A stretch of 64,000 nucleotides of DNA from Promicromonospora soli (GTDB lineage: Bacteria; Actinomycetota; Actinomycetes; Actinomycetales; Cellulomonadaceae): positions 448,117 through 512,116 of the forward strand of contig NZ_BNAS01000003.1 of the NCBI RefSeq assembly GCF_014653785.1. Direction: 5' to 3'. The stretch's first letter is position 1; each line of letters starts with the position of its first letter. Below, piece after piece: positions 15,946 to 25,191 of this stretch. Below the pieces are notes generated by a model. It searched no databases. It was given only the letters and a program-made list of their open reading frames with translations, and was not told the DNA's origin. Made by a program: the position numbers and the translations under genes.

Positions 15946-18684
15946 TCAGCCGACCCGGACCGTCGTGGGCGTTCCGACGACGAGCGGGGCGATCGTCACC
16001 TTGTCGATGTCGGGAGCCCAGGCCGAAGGGTTCCCGATCCGGAGGTCGCCGGTGCTCGTGGTCAGCGTGATCGGCACCGTCCGCTGCCAGAAGCTGGTCC
16101 ACGAGTAGGTGTAGCGGAAGAAGGCGGAACCCACGGGTGTCGCCTGCGCTCCCTCCGTCACGACGGCCTGACGGTCGACCACCTGCGGGTTGTAGTCGTG
16201 CCGCCCGGCCGTCTCGGCGTTCGCGTAGTGGACCACGAGGTCGTAGTCACCAGGAGCGTCGAACCCGTCGCCGCGGGGGATCGCTATGTGGTTGTCGCTC
16301 CCCATGCCTACCCAGCCCACGTACTTGCCGCCGGAGGCGTTCGAGCCCGACGCGGCGTCCACGCTCACCACTGCGGCGTCCCCGCCCAGCGGCAGGTCCT
16401 CGGCCTCGAAGGTCGACGCCGCCGCGTCGCCGGCCGGCGCCCGCGTCACGGTCACCGACTTCACGCGGACGCCGCGGTTCGACCGCAGCTCGAGCTCGTT
16501 GATCCCTTCGGTCAGGTGGGCACGGACCGTGGTGCGGCGGTGCCCGCCGTTCGGCACCTGCACCGCCGGGAGCGCGCGGCCCCCGAGACTGAGGCGCAGG
16601 TCGGACGCGCCGGTGGTCTGGTACTCCACCGCGACGTCGTAGTAGCCGGTCTCCATCGCGGTGAGGTAGGCGTCGGCCCGCTGGCCTGAGCCCGCGATGC
16701 CGCCGAAGCCGCGCGTACCCGAATCCCAGGAGAGGCCCGCCCCGCCGTAGAAGCGCAGGGTGCTCGCCGGGTAGGTGGTCGGCTCACCGTCGGTGATGTC
16801 CGTCAGCACGAACTTGTCCAGCGTGATGTCCGAGTTCGGCAGCACCTGGCTCCCGTTCTGGCTCGCCCGGACGGACAGGACATGGGTGCCCGCGGTGAGC
16901 TGCACGGAGACCTCCGTGCTGCCCCGGTACTGCCACCGGGAGGTGGCGTTGAGTGCGAGGTCCGCCGTGTACTGGATGGTGGTCCGGTGCGCGCCGTCGA
17001 CGAAGAGGGCGTGCCGGCCGGCCGAGCCCGGCGTCGCGCCGATGACCTGGAACCGGTAGGTGCCGGTGCGGGGCACGGTGACGGTCCAGTCGGCCTTGGA
17101 GGTCGGCTGGTTGAACGAGCCGACGTCGTGGCTCCCCGAGGCGAGGAACTTCCAGCCGCCGCCCGCCTGCGGGTCCTGGAAGTAGGTCCGGGCAGCAGTG
17201 AGCGCCGTGTCCTCGGCCTCCACGCTGGTCGACCAGACCGGGTCCGCCGTGATCGCCCGGTCCTGCGCGGGCGTGACCACCACCTGGTAGGCGGCGTACC
17301 GGTCGTACGTCGGCACCGTCAGGTTCAGCTTGCCTTCCGTCACGCGCGCCCCGTCGACGGCGTGGACGACGCGCGGGGTGCCGGCGAGCCCCTCGGCGCC
17401 GGTGACTGTTACCTCGCGGACCTCGACGTCCACGGTGTTGCCGAAGACGGCGTGGGAGAGGCCGCGCAGGTCGAGCTGCACGTCGGAGTCGGTGCCGCCG
17501 TAGAGCACCGTCGCGCGGCGGTTGGCGGCGTCGATCGCCCCGATGCCCTGGAGGCTGTCGACGGCGTTCAGCTCGGGCGGCGTCACCTTGACGGTCTGCG
17601 ACCCGGCCAGGTCGCCGTACCACTTGAACATCCACCAGCCGCCGTTGGCCCCGTTCGGCCGGGCGCTGTTGTCGGAGAAGTTGCCGGCGTAGTTCCAGTA
17701 GGCGGTCTGCGAGTCGACTTTGGTGTCCTCGAACATGGAGAACCACTGGATGAGCTGGCCGGGCACGCCCATGTCGCGGAGCATGCCGTACTCGGTGATA
17801 TTGACGTGGATCGGCGAGACGCCCACCTCTTGCTCTAGCGCGCGGTAGTCGGCGAAGTGCGTCCGGTACGTGGAAAGGTTGTTGATGCCGAGCTCGTGCC
17901 AGATGAAGACGTCGGGAAGCACGTCGTGCTGCTTCGCGAACGTGAGGAAGTCCCGTGACCGCTCGGGCTGCCAGCGCGCGTCGCCGGGGCCGCCGATCCG
18001 CGCGGGCGCCAGCCCGTGGCGGGCGTAGACCTCCTGGATCTTGTCGTGCACCGCCTTCCAGTCGGTCAGGAAGGTGTCACGCATCGTTGGCCAGTTCTGG
18101 TACCAGATGCCGTCCGGCTCGTTGAAGGGGATGAACAGGTACTCCTCGGGGTGGTCGGACTGCGTGGCGACTACCTCCACCATGAGCTCGACGACCTCGA
18201 GGTAGTCCCAGACGCCGTTCGGCTCCTCGACGTACTCCCCGGTGGTCTGGTCGTAGGTGCGCACGTCACCGACGCGCACCCCGCGGTGGTACGGCCAGTC
18301 GGGGTAGTGGTCCTGGATGTAGATCGCGAGCTCCTCGCCGTGCTTGGCGAAGAAACCGTCCTCGATCTTGAGGATGTCCCCGCTCGGGTGCTGCGTCCCG
18401 AACGGCGGCTTCTGCGAGGAGTTGGTGATGTGCGCGCCGTTGATCAGTGCCTGCGTGGGCGCGCCCTCGTCGCCGAACCCGTAGAGCGTGCCGGTCGCGC
18501 CGCCCCGGAAGGCACCGGTCGTGGCGCCAAAGTCCACCGCGAGGCCTTCGGGCTCGGCCGCGGCCGACGGAGCGACCGTGAGTGTGGCTGCTACCAGGAC
18601 TGTCACTGCAGTGCCGCTCCATCCTCGCCGTCGCCTGGATCGGCCTTCGAGCTTAGTCTGATCTGCGCTATCAGGATTGCTCAC
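15946..18684 (-). CDS. Secreted multimodular clan GH-A glycoside hydrolase, copy 1
   Basis: A 912-residue exported enzyme. Residues 1-43 are a signal peptide with an RRRR stretch and a PSAAA cleavage site. The catalytic TIM barrel spans about residues 50-400, with a likely acid/base Glu189 in FIPFNEPDG and nucleophile Glu298 in NITEYG; WHELG (Glu264) is also conserved. It resembles GH39-like families, but I cannot fix the family. A beta-sandwich and at least two CBM6/35-like modules follow (about 485-640 and 770-905). It is very similar over its whole length to the neighbouring gene at 18941. A LacI-type operator lies about 120 bp upstream. The substrate may be a galactose-containing plant polysaccharide, by context. 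Confidence 0.85.
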   Translation of the reverse strand: MSNPDSADQTKLEGRSRRRRGWSGTAVTVLVAATLTVAPSAAAEPEGLAVDFGATTGAFRGGATGTLYGFGDEGAPTQALINGAHITNSSQKPPFGTQHPSGDILKIEDGFFAKHGEELAIYIQDHYPDWPYHRGVRVGDVRTYDQTTGEYVEEPNGVWDYLEVVELMVEVVATQSDHPEEYLFIPFNEPDGIWYQNWPTMRDTFLTDWKAVHDKIQEVYARHGLAPARIGGPGDARWQPERSRDFLTFAKQHDVLPDVFIWHELGINNLSTYRTHFADYRALEQEVGVSPIHVNITEYGMLRDMGVPGQLIQWFSMFEDTKVDSQTAYWNYAGNFSDNSARPNGANGGWWMFKWYGDLAGSQTVKVTPPELNAVDSLQGIGAIDAANRRATVLYGGTDSDVQLDLRGLSHAVFGNTVDVEVREVTVTGAEGLAGTPRVVHAVDGARVTEGKLNLTVPTYDRYAAYQVVVTPAQDRAITADPVWSTSVEAEDTALTAARTYFQDPQAGGGWKFLASGSHDVGSFNQPTSKADWTVTVPRTGTYRFQVIGATPGSAGRHALFVDGAHRTTIQYTADLALNATSRWQYRGSTEVSVQLTAGTHVLSVRASQNGSQVLPNSDITLDKFVLTDITDGEPTTYPASTLRFYGGAGLSWDSGTRGFGGIAGSGQRADAYLTAMETGYYDVAVEYQTTGASDLRLSLGGRALPAVQVPNGGHRRTTVRAHLTEGINELELRSNRGVRVKSVTVTRAPAGDAAASTFEAEDLPLGGDAAVVSVDAASGSNASGGKYVGWVGMGSDNHIAIPRGDGFDAPGDYDLVVHYANAETAGRHDYNPQVVDRQAVVTEGAQATPVGSAFFRYTYSWTSFWQRTVPITLTTSTGDLRIGNPSAWAPDIDKVTIAPLVVGTPTTVRVG

Positions 18685-18802
18685 CTGTGTTCCACTCCTT
18701 CGTGGATCGGGGCCATCGGTCGGTCCTCCATCCTGCGACGTCGCAACGGTGCCGGGTCGGGAGGAGGGCGGCGGCCGCGTCGAAAACGTGGCGCCGGGAC
18801 CA

Positions 18803-18817
18803 TGAAAGCGTCAATCA
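18803..18817. promoter_or_regulatory. LacI-type operator upstream of hydrolase copy 1
   Basis: TGAAAGCGTCAATCA, one of three similar 15-bp sites in this locus (others at 21817 and, reversed, at 22981). The shared pattern is TGAAAGCG-N3-ATCA. It lies in the promoter region of the minus-strand hydrolase gene. Confidence 0.7.
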
Positions 18818-18840
18818 TCCGTGTTGGCAAGGGTGGCGGT

Positions 18841-18927
18841 GTAGTCATGCGGCGAGGTAGCCACCCGGTTCGCGCTGGGTGACTACCTCGCTGCATGACT
18901 ACGTCGCCAGATGACTACCTCGGCGAG
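18841..18927. repeat. 26-bp inverted repeat plus 16-bp direct repeats
   Basis: Arms 18841-18866 and 18877-18902 are inverted copies with two mismatches around a 10-nt loop. The right arm continues into three direct 16-bp units beginning TGACTAC (18880, 18896, 18912). It sits just after the stop of hydrolase copy 2 and in the upstream region of copy 1, so it may terminate copy 2 transcripts. A short mobile palindromic repeat is an alternative. Confidence 0.8.
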
Positions 18928-18940
18928 TTACGGGTGGGCG

Positions 18941-21682
18941 TCAGCCGATCTGGACCGTGGTGGGTGAGCCGATGACGAGCGGGGCGACCGTCACCTTGTC
19001 GATGTCGGGAGCATAGGCCGTGGGGTTCCCGAGCCGGATAGCGCCGGTGCTCGTGGTCAGGGTGATCGGTACGGTCCGCTGCCAGAAGCTGTTCCACGCG
19101 TAGGTGTACCGGAAGAACGCGGAACCGACGGGCGTCGTCCCCGTGCCCTCGGTCACGACGACCTGCCGGTCGACCACCTGTGGGTTGTAGTCGTGCGAAC
19201 CCGCCAGCTCGGCGTTCGCGTAGTGGACGACGAGGTCGTAGCTGCCGGGAGCGGCGAACCCGCCGCTACGGGGGATCGAGACGTAGTTGTTGCTCCCCTT
19301 GCCGACCCACCCCACGTACTGGCCGCCCGAGGCGTTCGAGCCGGCATTGGGATCGACGTTCGCCACCGCGGCGCTCCCGTTACGCGTCAGTGCCTCGCCC
19401 TCGATGGTCGACGCCGAGGCGTCGCCCCCCGGCGCGCGCGTGACGGTCACCGACTTGACCCGAACCCCAAGGTTGGACCTCAGCTCGAGCTCGTTGATTC
19501 CCTCCGTGAGGTGGGCGCGGACAGTGGTCCGGCGGTTACCGCCGTTCGGGACCTGGACCACCGGGAGGGCGCGGCCCCCGAGGCTGAGGCGCAGGTCGGA
19601 CGCCCCCGTGGTGTTGTACTCAACCGCGAGGTCGTAGTAGCCGGTCTCCATCGCGTTGAGGTAGGCGTCGGCCCGCTGTGCCTGGCCGGTGATGCTGCCG
19701 AAGCCTCGCGTCCCGGACTGCCAGCCGAGGGCAGCCCCGCCGTAGTACCGCAGGGTGCTCGCGGGGTACGCCGTCGGCTCGCCGTCGGTGGTGTCGGTCA
19801 GGACGAACTTGTCGAGGGTGATGTCCGAGCCCGGGAGGACCTGGGTGCCGTTCTGGCTCGCCCGGACGGACAGGACGTGCGTCCCCGCGGTGAGCGACAC
19901 CGAGACCTCGGCGCTGCCGCGGTACTGCCACTTGGATGTCGCGTTGAGCGCGAGGTCGCCCGTGTACTGGATGGTGGTCCGGTTGGAGCCGTCGACGAAG
20001 AGGGCGTGTCGGCCGGGCTTGCCCGGCGCGGAGCCGATGACCTGGAATCGGTAGGTGCCGGTTCGGGGAACGGTCACCGTCCAGTCCGCCTTGGACGTCG
20101 GCTGGTTGAACGACCCGACGTCGGTGCTCCCTGAGGCGAGGAACTTCCAGCCCCCGCCAGCCTGGGGGTCCTGGTTGTAGGCCGTGGCGGCGGTGAGCTG
20201 GGTAGCCTCGGCCTCCACGCTCGTCGTCCAGACCGGATCGACGGTGATCGCTCGATCCTGCGCCGGCGTGACCACCACCTGGTAGGCGGCGTACCGGTCG
20301 TACGTCGGGACGGTGAGGCTCAGGTTGCCGCCGTTGACCGCAGCCCCGTCCAGAGCGCGGACGACGCGCGGAGTGCCGGCGAGGCCCTCTGCGCCGGTGA
20401 GCGTGACCTCGCGGACCTCCACGTCGACGGCGGTGCCGAAGACGGCGGAGGAGAGGCCGCGTAGGTCGACCTGGACGTCGTCGCCGGTGCCGCCGTAGAG
20501 CACGGTCGCGCGGCGGTTGGCCGTGTCGATCGCCCCGATGCCCTGGAGGCTGTCGACCGCGTTCGGCTGAGGCGGTGTCACCTTGACGGTCTGCGACCCG
20601 GCCAGGTCGCCGTACCACTTGAACATCCACCAGCCGCCGTTGGCGCCGCCCGGACGGGCGGTGTTGTCGGAGAGGTTGCCGGCGTAGTTCCAGTAGGCGG
20701 TCTGGGCGTCGACCTTCGTGTCCTCGAACATGGAGAACCACTGGACGAGCTGTCCGGGTACGCCCATGTCGCGCAACATGCCGTACTCGGTGATGTTGAC
20801 GGGGATCGGCGGGACGCCCAGCGACTGCTCGAGCGCACGGTAGTCGGCGAAGTGCGTCCGGTAGGTGGCGAGGTTGTTGATGCCCAGCTCGTGCCAGATG
20901 AACACGTCCGGCAGGTTCCCCTTGTCACGCGTGTACCGGAGGATGTCGGCCGAGCGTGTGGCCCGCCAGCCGGTGTCGCCGGGGCCGCCGATGCGCGCGT
21001 GCCCGAGGCCGTGGCGCTGCCAGACCTGCTGGATCTTCGCGTGGACCGCGGTCCAGTCGGCAAGGAACTGGTCGCGCTGGGTCGACCAGTTCGGGTACCA
21101 GTTGCCGCCGTCGGGCTCGTTGAACGGGATGAAGAGGTAGGACTCGGGGCGGTCGGACTGCGAGGCCACCGCTTCGGTGACGAACTCGACGACCTCGAGG
21201 TAGTCCCACACGCCGTTCGCCTGGTTGGTGAACGTGCCGGTCGACTGGTTGTAGGTGCGCGTGTCCCCCGGGCGCTGTCCGCCGTTGTAGGGCCAGTCGG
21301 GGTAGTAGTCCTGGATGTAGATCGCCAGCTCCGTACCGTGCTTGGCGAAGAACCCGTCCTCGATCCGCAGCGAGTCACCGCTGGGGTGCTGGGTGCCGAA
21401 CGGGGCACGCTGGGACGAGTTGGTGATGTGGGCGCCGTTGACGAGCGCCGACGTCGGGACGCCGATGTCTCCGAAGCCGTACAGCGTGCCGGTCGCGCCG
21501 CCGCGGAAGGCGCCGGTCGTGGCAGCGAAGTCCACCGTTAGGACGTCGGTCTCTGCCATCGCCGGCTGCGCGACCGTGAGGGTGGTCGCGACGAGTGCTG
21601 TCACCGCGATGCCGCTCCATCCTCGCCGCCGCCTGGATCGGCCTCCGGGCTGAGTCTGATCTGCGCTATCAGGAATGCTCAC
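18941..21682 (-). CDS. Secreted multimodular clan GH-A glycoside hydrolase, copy 2
   Basis: A 913-residue paralogue of the protein at 15946, with the same layout: signal peptide ending near AMA (about residue 43), GH-A barrel with FIPFNEPDG and NITEYG glutamates, beta-sandwich, and CBM6/35-like modules. Long stretches, such as GGWWMFKWYGDLAGSQTVKV, are identical in the two copies. Differences are concentrated in the QSTGTFTNQANG loop region and in residues 215-260, which border the active-site cleft and could alter specificity. The upstream region is also duplicated, including GTGTTCCACTCCTTCGTGG and the LacI operator. Confidence 0.85.
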   Translation of the reverse strand: MSIPDSADQTQPGGRSRRRRGWSGIAVTALVATTLTVAQPAMAETDVLTVDFAATTGAFRGGATGTLYGFGDIGVPTSALVNGAHITNSSQRAPFGTQHPSGDSLRIEDGFFAKHGTELAIYIQDYYPDWPYNGGQRPGDTRTYNQSTGTFTNQANGVWDYLEVVEFVTEAVASQSDRPESYLFIPFNEPDGGNWYPNWSTQRDQFLADWTAVHAKIQQVWQRHGLGHARIGGPGDTGWRATRSADILRYTRDKGNLPDVFIWHELGINNLATYRTHFADYRALEQSLGVPPIPVNITEYGMLRDMGVPGQLVQWFSMFEDTKVDAQTAYWNYAGNLSDNTARPGGANGGWWMFKWYGDLAGSQTVKVTPPQPNAVDSLQGIGAIDTANRRATVLYGGTGDDVQVDLRGLSSAVFGTAVDVEVREVTLTGAEGLAGTPRVVRALDGAAVNGGNLSLTVPTYDRYAAYQVVVTPAQDRAITVDPVWTTSVEAEATQLTAATAYNQDPQAGGGWKFLASGSTDVGSFNQPTSKADWTVTVPRTGTYRFQVIGSAPGKPGRHALFVDGSNRTTIQYTGDLALNATSKWQYRGSAEVSVSLTAGTHVLSVRASQNGTQVLPGSDITLDKFVLTDTTDGEPTAYPASTLRYYGGAALGWQSGTRGFGSITGQAQRADAYLNAMETGYYDLAVEYNTTGASDLRLSLGGRALPVVQVPNGGNRRTTVRAHLTEGINELELRSNLGVRVKSVTVTRAPGGDASASTIEGEALTRNGSAAVANVDPNAGSNASGGQYVGWVGKGSNNYVSIPRSGGFAAPGSYDLVVHYANAELAGSHDYNPQVVDRQVVVTEGTGTTPVGSAFFRYTYAWNSFWQRTVPITLTTSTGAIRLGNPTAYAPDIDKVTVAPLVIGSPTTVQIG

Positions 21683-21816
21683 CTGTGTTCCACTCCTTCG
21701 TGGATCGTCCTTCGTGGATCGGGACCAGTGGTCGACCCTCCGTGCCGCGCGGTGTCATTCGTGCCGAGAGGGCGGGAGGGGGCGGCAATCGTGTCGAAGA
21801 CGCGATGCCGGGAACA

Positions 21817-21831
21817 TGAAAGCGCTAATCA
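21817..21831. promoter_or_regulatory. LacI-type operator between hydrolase copy 2 and lacI
   Basis: TGAAAGCGCTAATCA, close to the classical TGAAAGCGCTTTCA palindrome bound by LacI-family proteins. It lies in the divergent spacer, so it could repress both the hydrolase gene and the regulator gene. Confidence 0.75.
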
Positions 21832-21888
21832 TCCGTGTTTGGCAAGAGGGCCCTCGATGATTGCCGCACTTGCACGTAACCTGGCCTC

Positions 21889-22917
21889 GTGGAACCTGAC
21901 CGCCCGATGAAGCCGCCTGTCATCGCCGACGTCGCACGCGTCGCCGGCGTCTCCGTCCCGACCGTCTCGCGCGTGCTCAGCGGCTCCGTGCCGGTCGGCC
22001 CCGAGCGCCGCGCCCGCGTCATGGCGGCGATCAAGGAGCTGGGGTTTCGGCCGAACGGCGCCGCCCGGGCGCTCGCGACCGGCGGCCAGCCGATGATCGC
22101 CGTGTTCGCCGGGGACACCACGCGGTACGGCTACGCCTCGACCCTCCAGGGTATTGAGGAGGCTGCGCGCCAGGCCGGCTACATGGTGGTCATCTCGGTC
22201 GTCGAGACCGACGACAAGCGCACCGTCGACGCGGCGATCGACCACGCGCTCGGCCAGCCGATGGCCGGCGCGATAGTGCTCGAGTACGACCCGCCGGGCG
22301 TGGCCGCGCTCGCGGCGATCCCCCCGTGGCTGCCCGTCGTGGCGGCGGCCTCGGGCCGGCCGGCGGACGAGCAGGTGGCGCACGCCTTCATGGACGACCG
22401 CTTCGCGGCTGCCCGCGCGACGAAGCACCTCCTTGAGATCGGCCATCACACGGTGCATCACGTGGCGATCCCGTCGCCGGGCCGCCCGAGCGCCCGCATG
22501 CTGGGCTGGCGCGACGCGCTCACGGAGGCCGGCGCGCCCGTCCCGCCCGTGCTCTACGCCGACTGGGCGCCGGACTCCGGCTACGACGCCGGCACGAGGC
22601 TCGCGCTCGATCCCGAAGTGACGGCGGTGCTGTGTGGCAACGACGAGCTCGCGATGGGGCTCACCAAGGGGCTGACCGACGCCGGCAAGAGCGTCCCCGA
22701 GGCCGTCAGCGTCATCGGCTTCGACGACCATCCGCTCAGCCACCTGTGGACCCCGCCCCTGACGACCGTGCGGCAGGACTTCGTCCGGCTGGGTCAGAAG
22801 GCGTTCCACCTGCTCAACGCGCAGATCGACAGCGGCACCGTCCCCGCGTCCGTGCGTTTTGTGCCCGACCTGATCCTGAGGTCGTCGGCGGCCCCGCGCG
22901 CCGTCCACTCCGTCTGA
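21889..22917 (+). CDS. LacI-family transcriptional regulator
   Basis: A 342-residue LacI/GalR repressor. The helix-turn-helix and hinge (VIADVARVAGVSVPTVSRVL) begin near residue 11, followed by a periplasmic-binding-protein-like effector domain with the usual GFDDHPLSHLWTPPLTTVRQD segment. GTG 21889 is preferred: a TAACCT -10-like hexamer lies at 21877-21882 with no ribosome site, as expected for a leaderless actinobacterial transcript. An ATG at 21907 is the alternative. It lies between the hydrolases and the alpha-galactosidase/importer genes, all of which have the 15-bp operator, so it is probably the local regulator responding to a released sugar. Confidence 0.92.
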   Translation: MEPDRPMKPPVIADVARVAGVSVPTVSRVLSGSVPVGPERRARVMAAIKELGFRPNGAARALATGGQPMIAVFAGDTTRYGYASTLQGIEEAARQAGYMVVISVVETDDKRTVDAAIDHALGQPMAGAIVLEYDPPGVAALAAIPPWLPVVAAASGRPADEQVAHAFMDDRFAAARATKHLLEIGHHTVHHVAIPSPGRPSARMLGWRDALTEAGAPVPPVLYADWAPDSGYDAGTRLALDPEVTAVLCGNDELAMGLTKGLTDAGKSVPEAVSVIGFDDHPLSHLWTPPLTTVRQDFVRLGQKAFHLLNAQIDSGTVPASVRFVPDLILRSSAAPRAVHSV

Positions 22918-22980
22918 AAGCGGTTGCGCCCCCTGGGCCCGCCTGAAAGGGACCTGCCCGGAGGGTCTTGCGCTCGATTC

Positions 22981-22995
22981 TGATATGCGCTTTCA
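22981..22995. promoter_or_regulatory. LacI-type operator at the alpha-galactosidase start
   Basis: TGATATGCGCTTTCA, whose reverse complement is TGAAAGCGCATATCA and agrees with the sites at 18803 and 21817. It overlaps the first possible ATG (22985), which raises doubt about that start. A further half-site, TGAAAGCGGTTGCG, begins at 22915. Confidence 0.7.
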
Positions 22996-25120
22996 TAGGG
23001 CCGTGCAAGGAAGCCAGCCGACGACGGCGAACCACAGCTCCGCAGCGACGCGACTGATCCTCTGGTCCGAGGACTCGGGCGAGCTCGTGCTCGTCCTGCC
23101 CGACGACGCCCCGGCCGGCCTGGCCACGAGCGCCGGCGCGGGAACGCCGACGCAGCCTCTCGTGGAGATCCTCGCGGTCGGGCAGGGCCGAGCCAACGCC
23201 AACACCCGCAACACCGCGACGGCGATCGGTGCGCGGCTGCGGGTCCTGGGCCATGACGTGACGTCGGAGGACGGCTGGACGACCGTCCGGGTGTTCCAGG
23301 GCGACGCGGTCACCGGGCTGCACGTGACCTCCCACCTCCGGGTCCGCGCGAATGGCAGCTCGTTGCAGTCGTGGACGTCCGTCCGCAACGACGGGTCGGC
23401 GCCCGTCGTGCTCCAGACGGTGTCGTCGCTGATGATCGGCCGCCCGGTCGGCGCGGTCCCGGTCGCGGACACGCTGTCGCTGGAGGGCAGGAGCGAATGG
23501 GTCGGCGAGAACCGCTGGGCCTGGACGTCGCTCTCGGGCCAGGACGGGCTCGTCGGGCTCGACCTGCCCGCGCACCAGCACCAGGACGCGCGCGGCGCGC
23601 GCAGCCTGGTCAGCACAGGCTCGTGGTCGTCGGGGCGGTACAACCCGGCCGGCGTCCTCCTGGCCGAAGGCGGTCCCGGCCTCGCGTGGCAGGTCGAGCA
23701 CAACGGCGCGTGGCGCGCCGAGCTGGGGGTCCGCCTCGACGAGAGCGACGACGAGGTGCTCGTACTGGGCCTGTTCGGCCCCACCGACGACGACCACGCC
23801 TGGACCCGGGTCCTCGGGGCCGGCGAGTCGTTCGAGTCTGTCCAGGTCTCCCTCGCGGCGTCGTCGGGGTGGCAGGATGCCCTGGCGGAGATGACCCGGC
23901 ACCGCCGGGCGCTGCGCCGCAACCCGCGCCGCCCCGCCGTCGTGTTCAACGACTACATGAACACGCTCATGGGCGACCCGACCACGGCCAAGCTCCTGCC
24001 GTTGATCGACGGGGCGGCCAGGGCCGGGGCGGAGTACTTCTGCATCGACGCCGGGTGGTACGACGACGGCGGCGACTGGTGGGACTCCGTGGGCCTCTGG
24101 GAACCGTCGGTGTCGCGGTTCCCCGACGGCGGCCTGCGGCGGGTCACCGCCGCTGTCCGCGCGGGCGGCATGGTGCCGGGGCTCTGGCTCGAACCCGAAG
24201 TCATCGGCGTGCGCAGCCCACTGGTCGAACGGCTGCCGGACGAGGCGTTCCTGCAGCGCCACGGCGTGCGGATCACCGAGCACGGCAGGCACCTGCTCGA
24301 CCTGCGGCACCGCGACGTCGTCAAGCACCTGGACGAGGTGGTCGACCGCCTGGTCGAGTGCTTCGGCGTCGGCTACTTCAAGCTCGACTACAACGTCACC
24401 CCCGGCGTGGGCACCGACCAGGACGCCGACAGCCCGGGCGACGGCCTCCTCCAGCAGAACCGGGCCCACCTCGACTGGATCGACGGCGTCCTGGCGCGCC
24501 ACCCCAACCTCGTGATCGAGAACTGCGCGTCGGGAGCCATGCGCTCCGACTACGCGCTGCTGTCCCGGCTCGACCTGCAGTCGACGTCGGACCAGCAGAA
24601 CCCGCTGCTCTACCCGCCGATCGCGGCCGGCGCGCTGGTCGGGATCGTCCCCGAGCAGGCGGCGAACTGGGCCTACCCCCAGCCCGACATGACCGACGAG
24701 CAGATCGTCTTCACCCTGTGCACGGGGCTCGCCGGCCGGCTCTACCTCTCCGGCAAGCTGCACGAGATGTCGCCCGAGCAGGCGGCGCTCGTCGCCGCCG
24801 GGGTCGACCTGGCGAAGCAGTGGACGTCGCGGCTGGTCGACTCCGTGCCGTTCTGGCCGCTGGGTCTGCCGACCTGGAGCGCGCCGCTGGTGGCCGCCGG
24901 TCTGCGCAGCGCCGACGAGTCGCTCGTCGTCGTCTGGTGGCGCGGGGCCGAGGCCACCGAGCTCGACCTCGACCTTCCCGCGGGAGCGGTCGACATCGCC
25001 TATGGGCCGCCCGACGACGGGTGGCACGTCACGCGCGACGCGGACGGACCCGTCCAACTCCGCATCCCCGCAGGCCCACAGGCCCGCGTCCTCCGAGTCC
25101 GGCACGCCGGCCTCACCTGA
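22985..25120 (+). CDS. Alpha-galactosidase, family GH36
   Basis: A retaining exo-alpha-galactosidase of 711 residues, without a signal peptide and so cytoplasmic. GH36 motifs: YFCIDAGWYDDGGDWW, GLWLEPEVIG, the nucleophile Asp468 in YFKLDYN, the NCASGAMR substrate loop and the acid/base Asp536 in DLQSTSDQQNP. It would hydrolyse alpha-galactosides (raffinose, melibiose or galactomannan fragments) imported by the following ABC system. The start is uncertain: ATG 22985 lies within an operator and lacks a ribosome site, and GTG 23003 is an alternative. The conserved domain starts at about residue 23. Confidence 0.93.
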   Translation: MRFHRAVQGSQPTTANHSSAATRLILWSEDSGELVLVLPDDAPAGLATSAGAGTPTQPLVEILAVGQGRANANTRNTATAIGARLRVLGHDVTSEDGWTTVRVFQGDAVTGLHVTSHLRVRANGSSLQSWTSVRNDGSAPVVLQTVSSLMIGRPVGAVPVADTLSLEGRSEWVGENRWAWTSLSGQDGLVGLDLPAHQHQDARGARSLVSTGSWSSGRYNPAGVLLAEGGPGLAWQVEHNGAWRAELGVRLDESDDEVLVLGLFGPTDDDHAWTRVLGAGESFESVQVSLAASSGWQDALAEMTRHRRALRRNPRRPAVVFNDYMNTLMGDPTTAKLLPLIDGAARAGAEYFCIDAGWYDDGGDWWDSVGLWEPSVSRFPDGGLRRVTAAVRAGGMVPGLWLEPEVIGVRSPLVERLPDEAFLQRHGVRITEHGRHLLDLRHRDVVKHLDEVVDRLVECFGVGYFKLDYNVTPGVGTDQDADSPGDGLLQQNRAHLDWIDGVLARHPNLVIENCASGAMRSDYALLSRLDLQSTSDQQNPLLYPPIAAGALVGIVPEQAANWAYPQPDMTDEQIVFTLCTGLAGRLYLSGKLHEMSPEQAALVAAGVDLAKQWTSRLVDSVPFWPLGLPTWSAPLVAAGLRSADESLVVVWWRGAEATELDLDLPAGAVDIAYGPPDDGWHVTRDADGPVQLRIPAGPQARVLRVRHAGLT

Positions 25121-25191
25121 CCATCGGGGCCGCTGGCCGGCCCCGGCTCGACCCGCAGTCGGCGAAGACTGCGTCCATCCAAGGAGTCGAA

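Noticed and set aside
15946-21682. Assembly artefact as the source of the two near-identical hydrolase genes
   Set aside because: The copies differ at many positions throughout and have different spacers, so they are genuine paralogues rather than a duplicated contig segment.
22814-25105. 763-codon frame antisense to the alpha-galactosidase
   Set aside because: Low-complexity Arg/Gly/Val-rich translation with no motif, opposite a well-supported GH36 gene.
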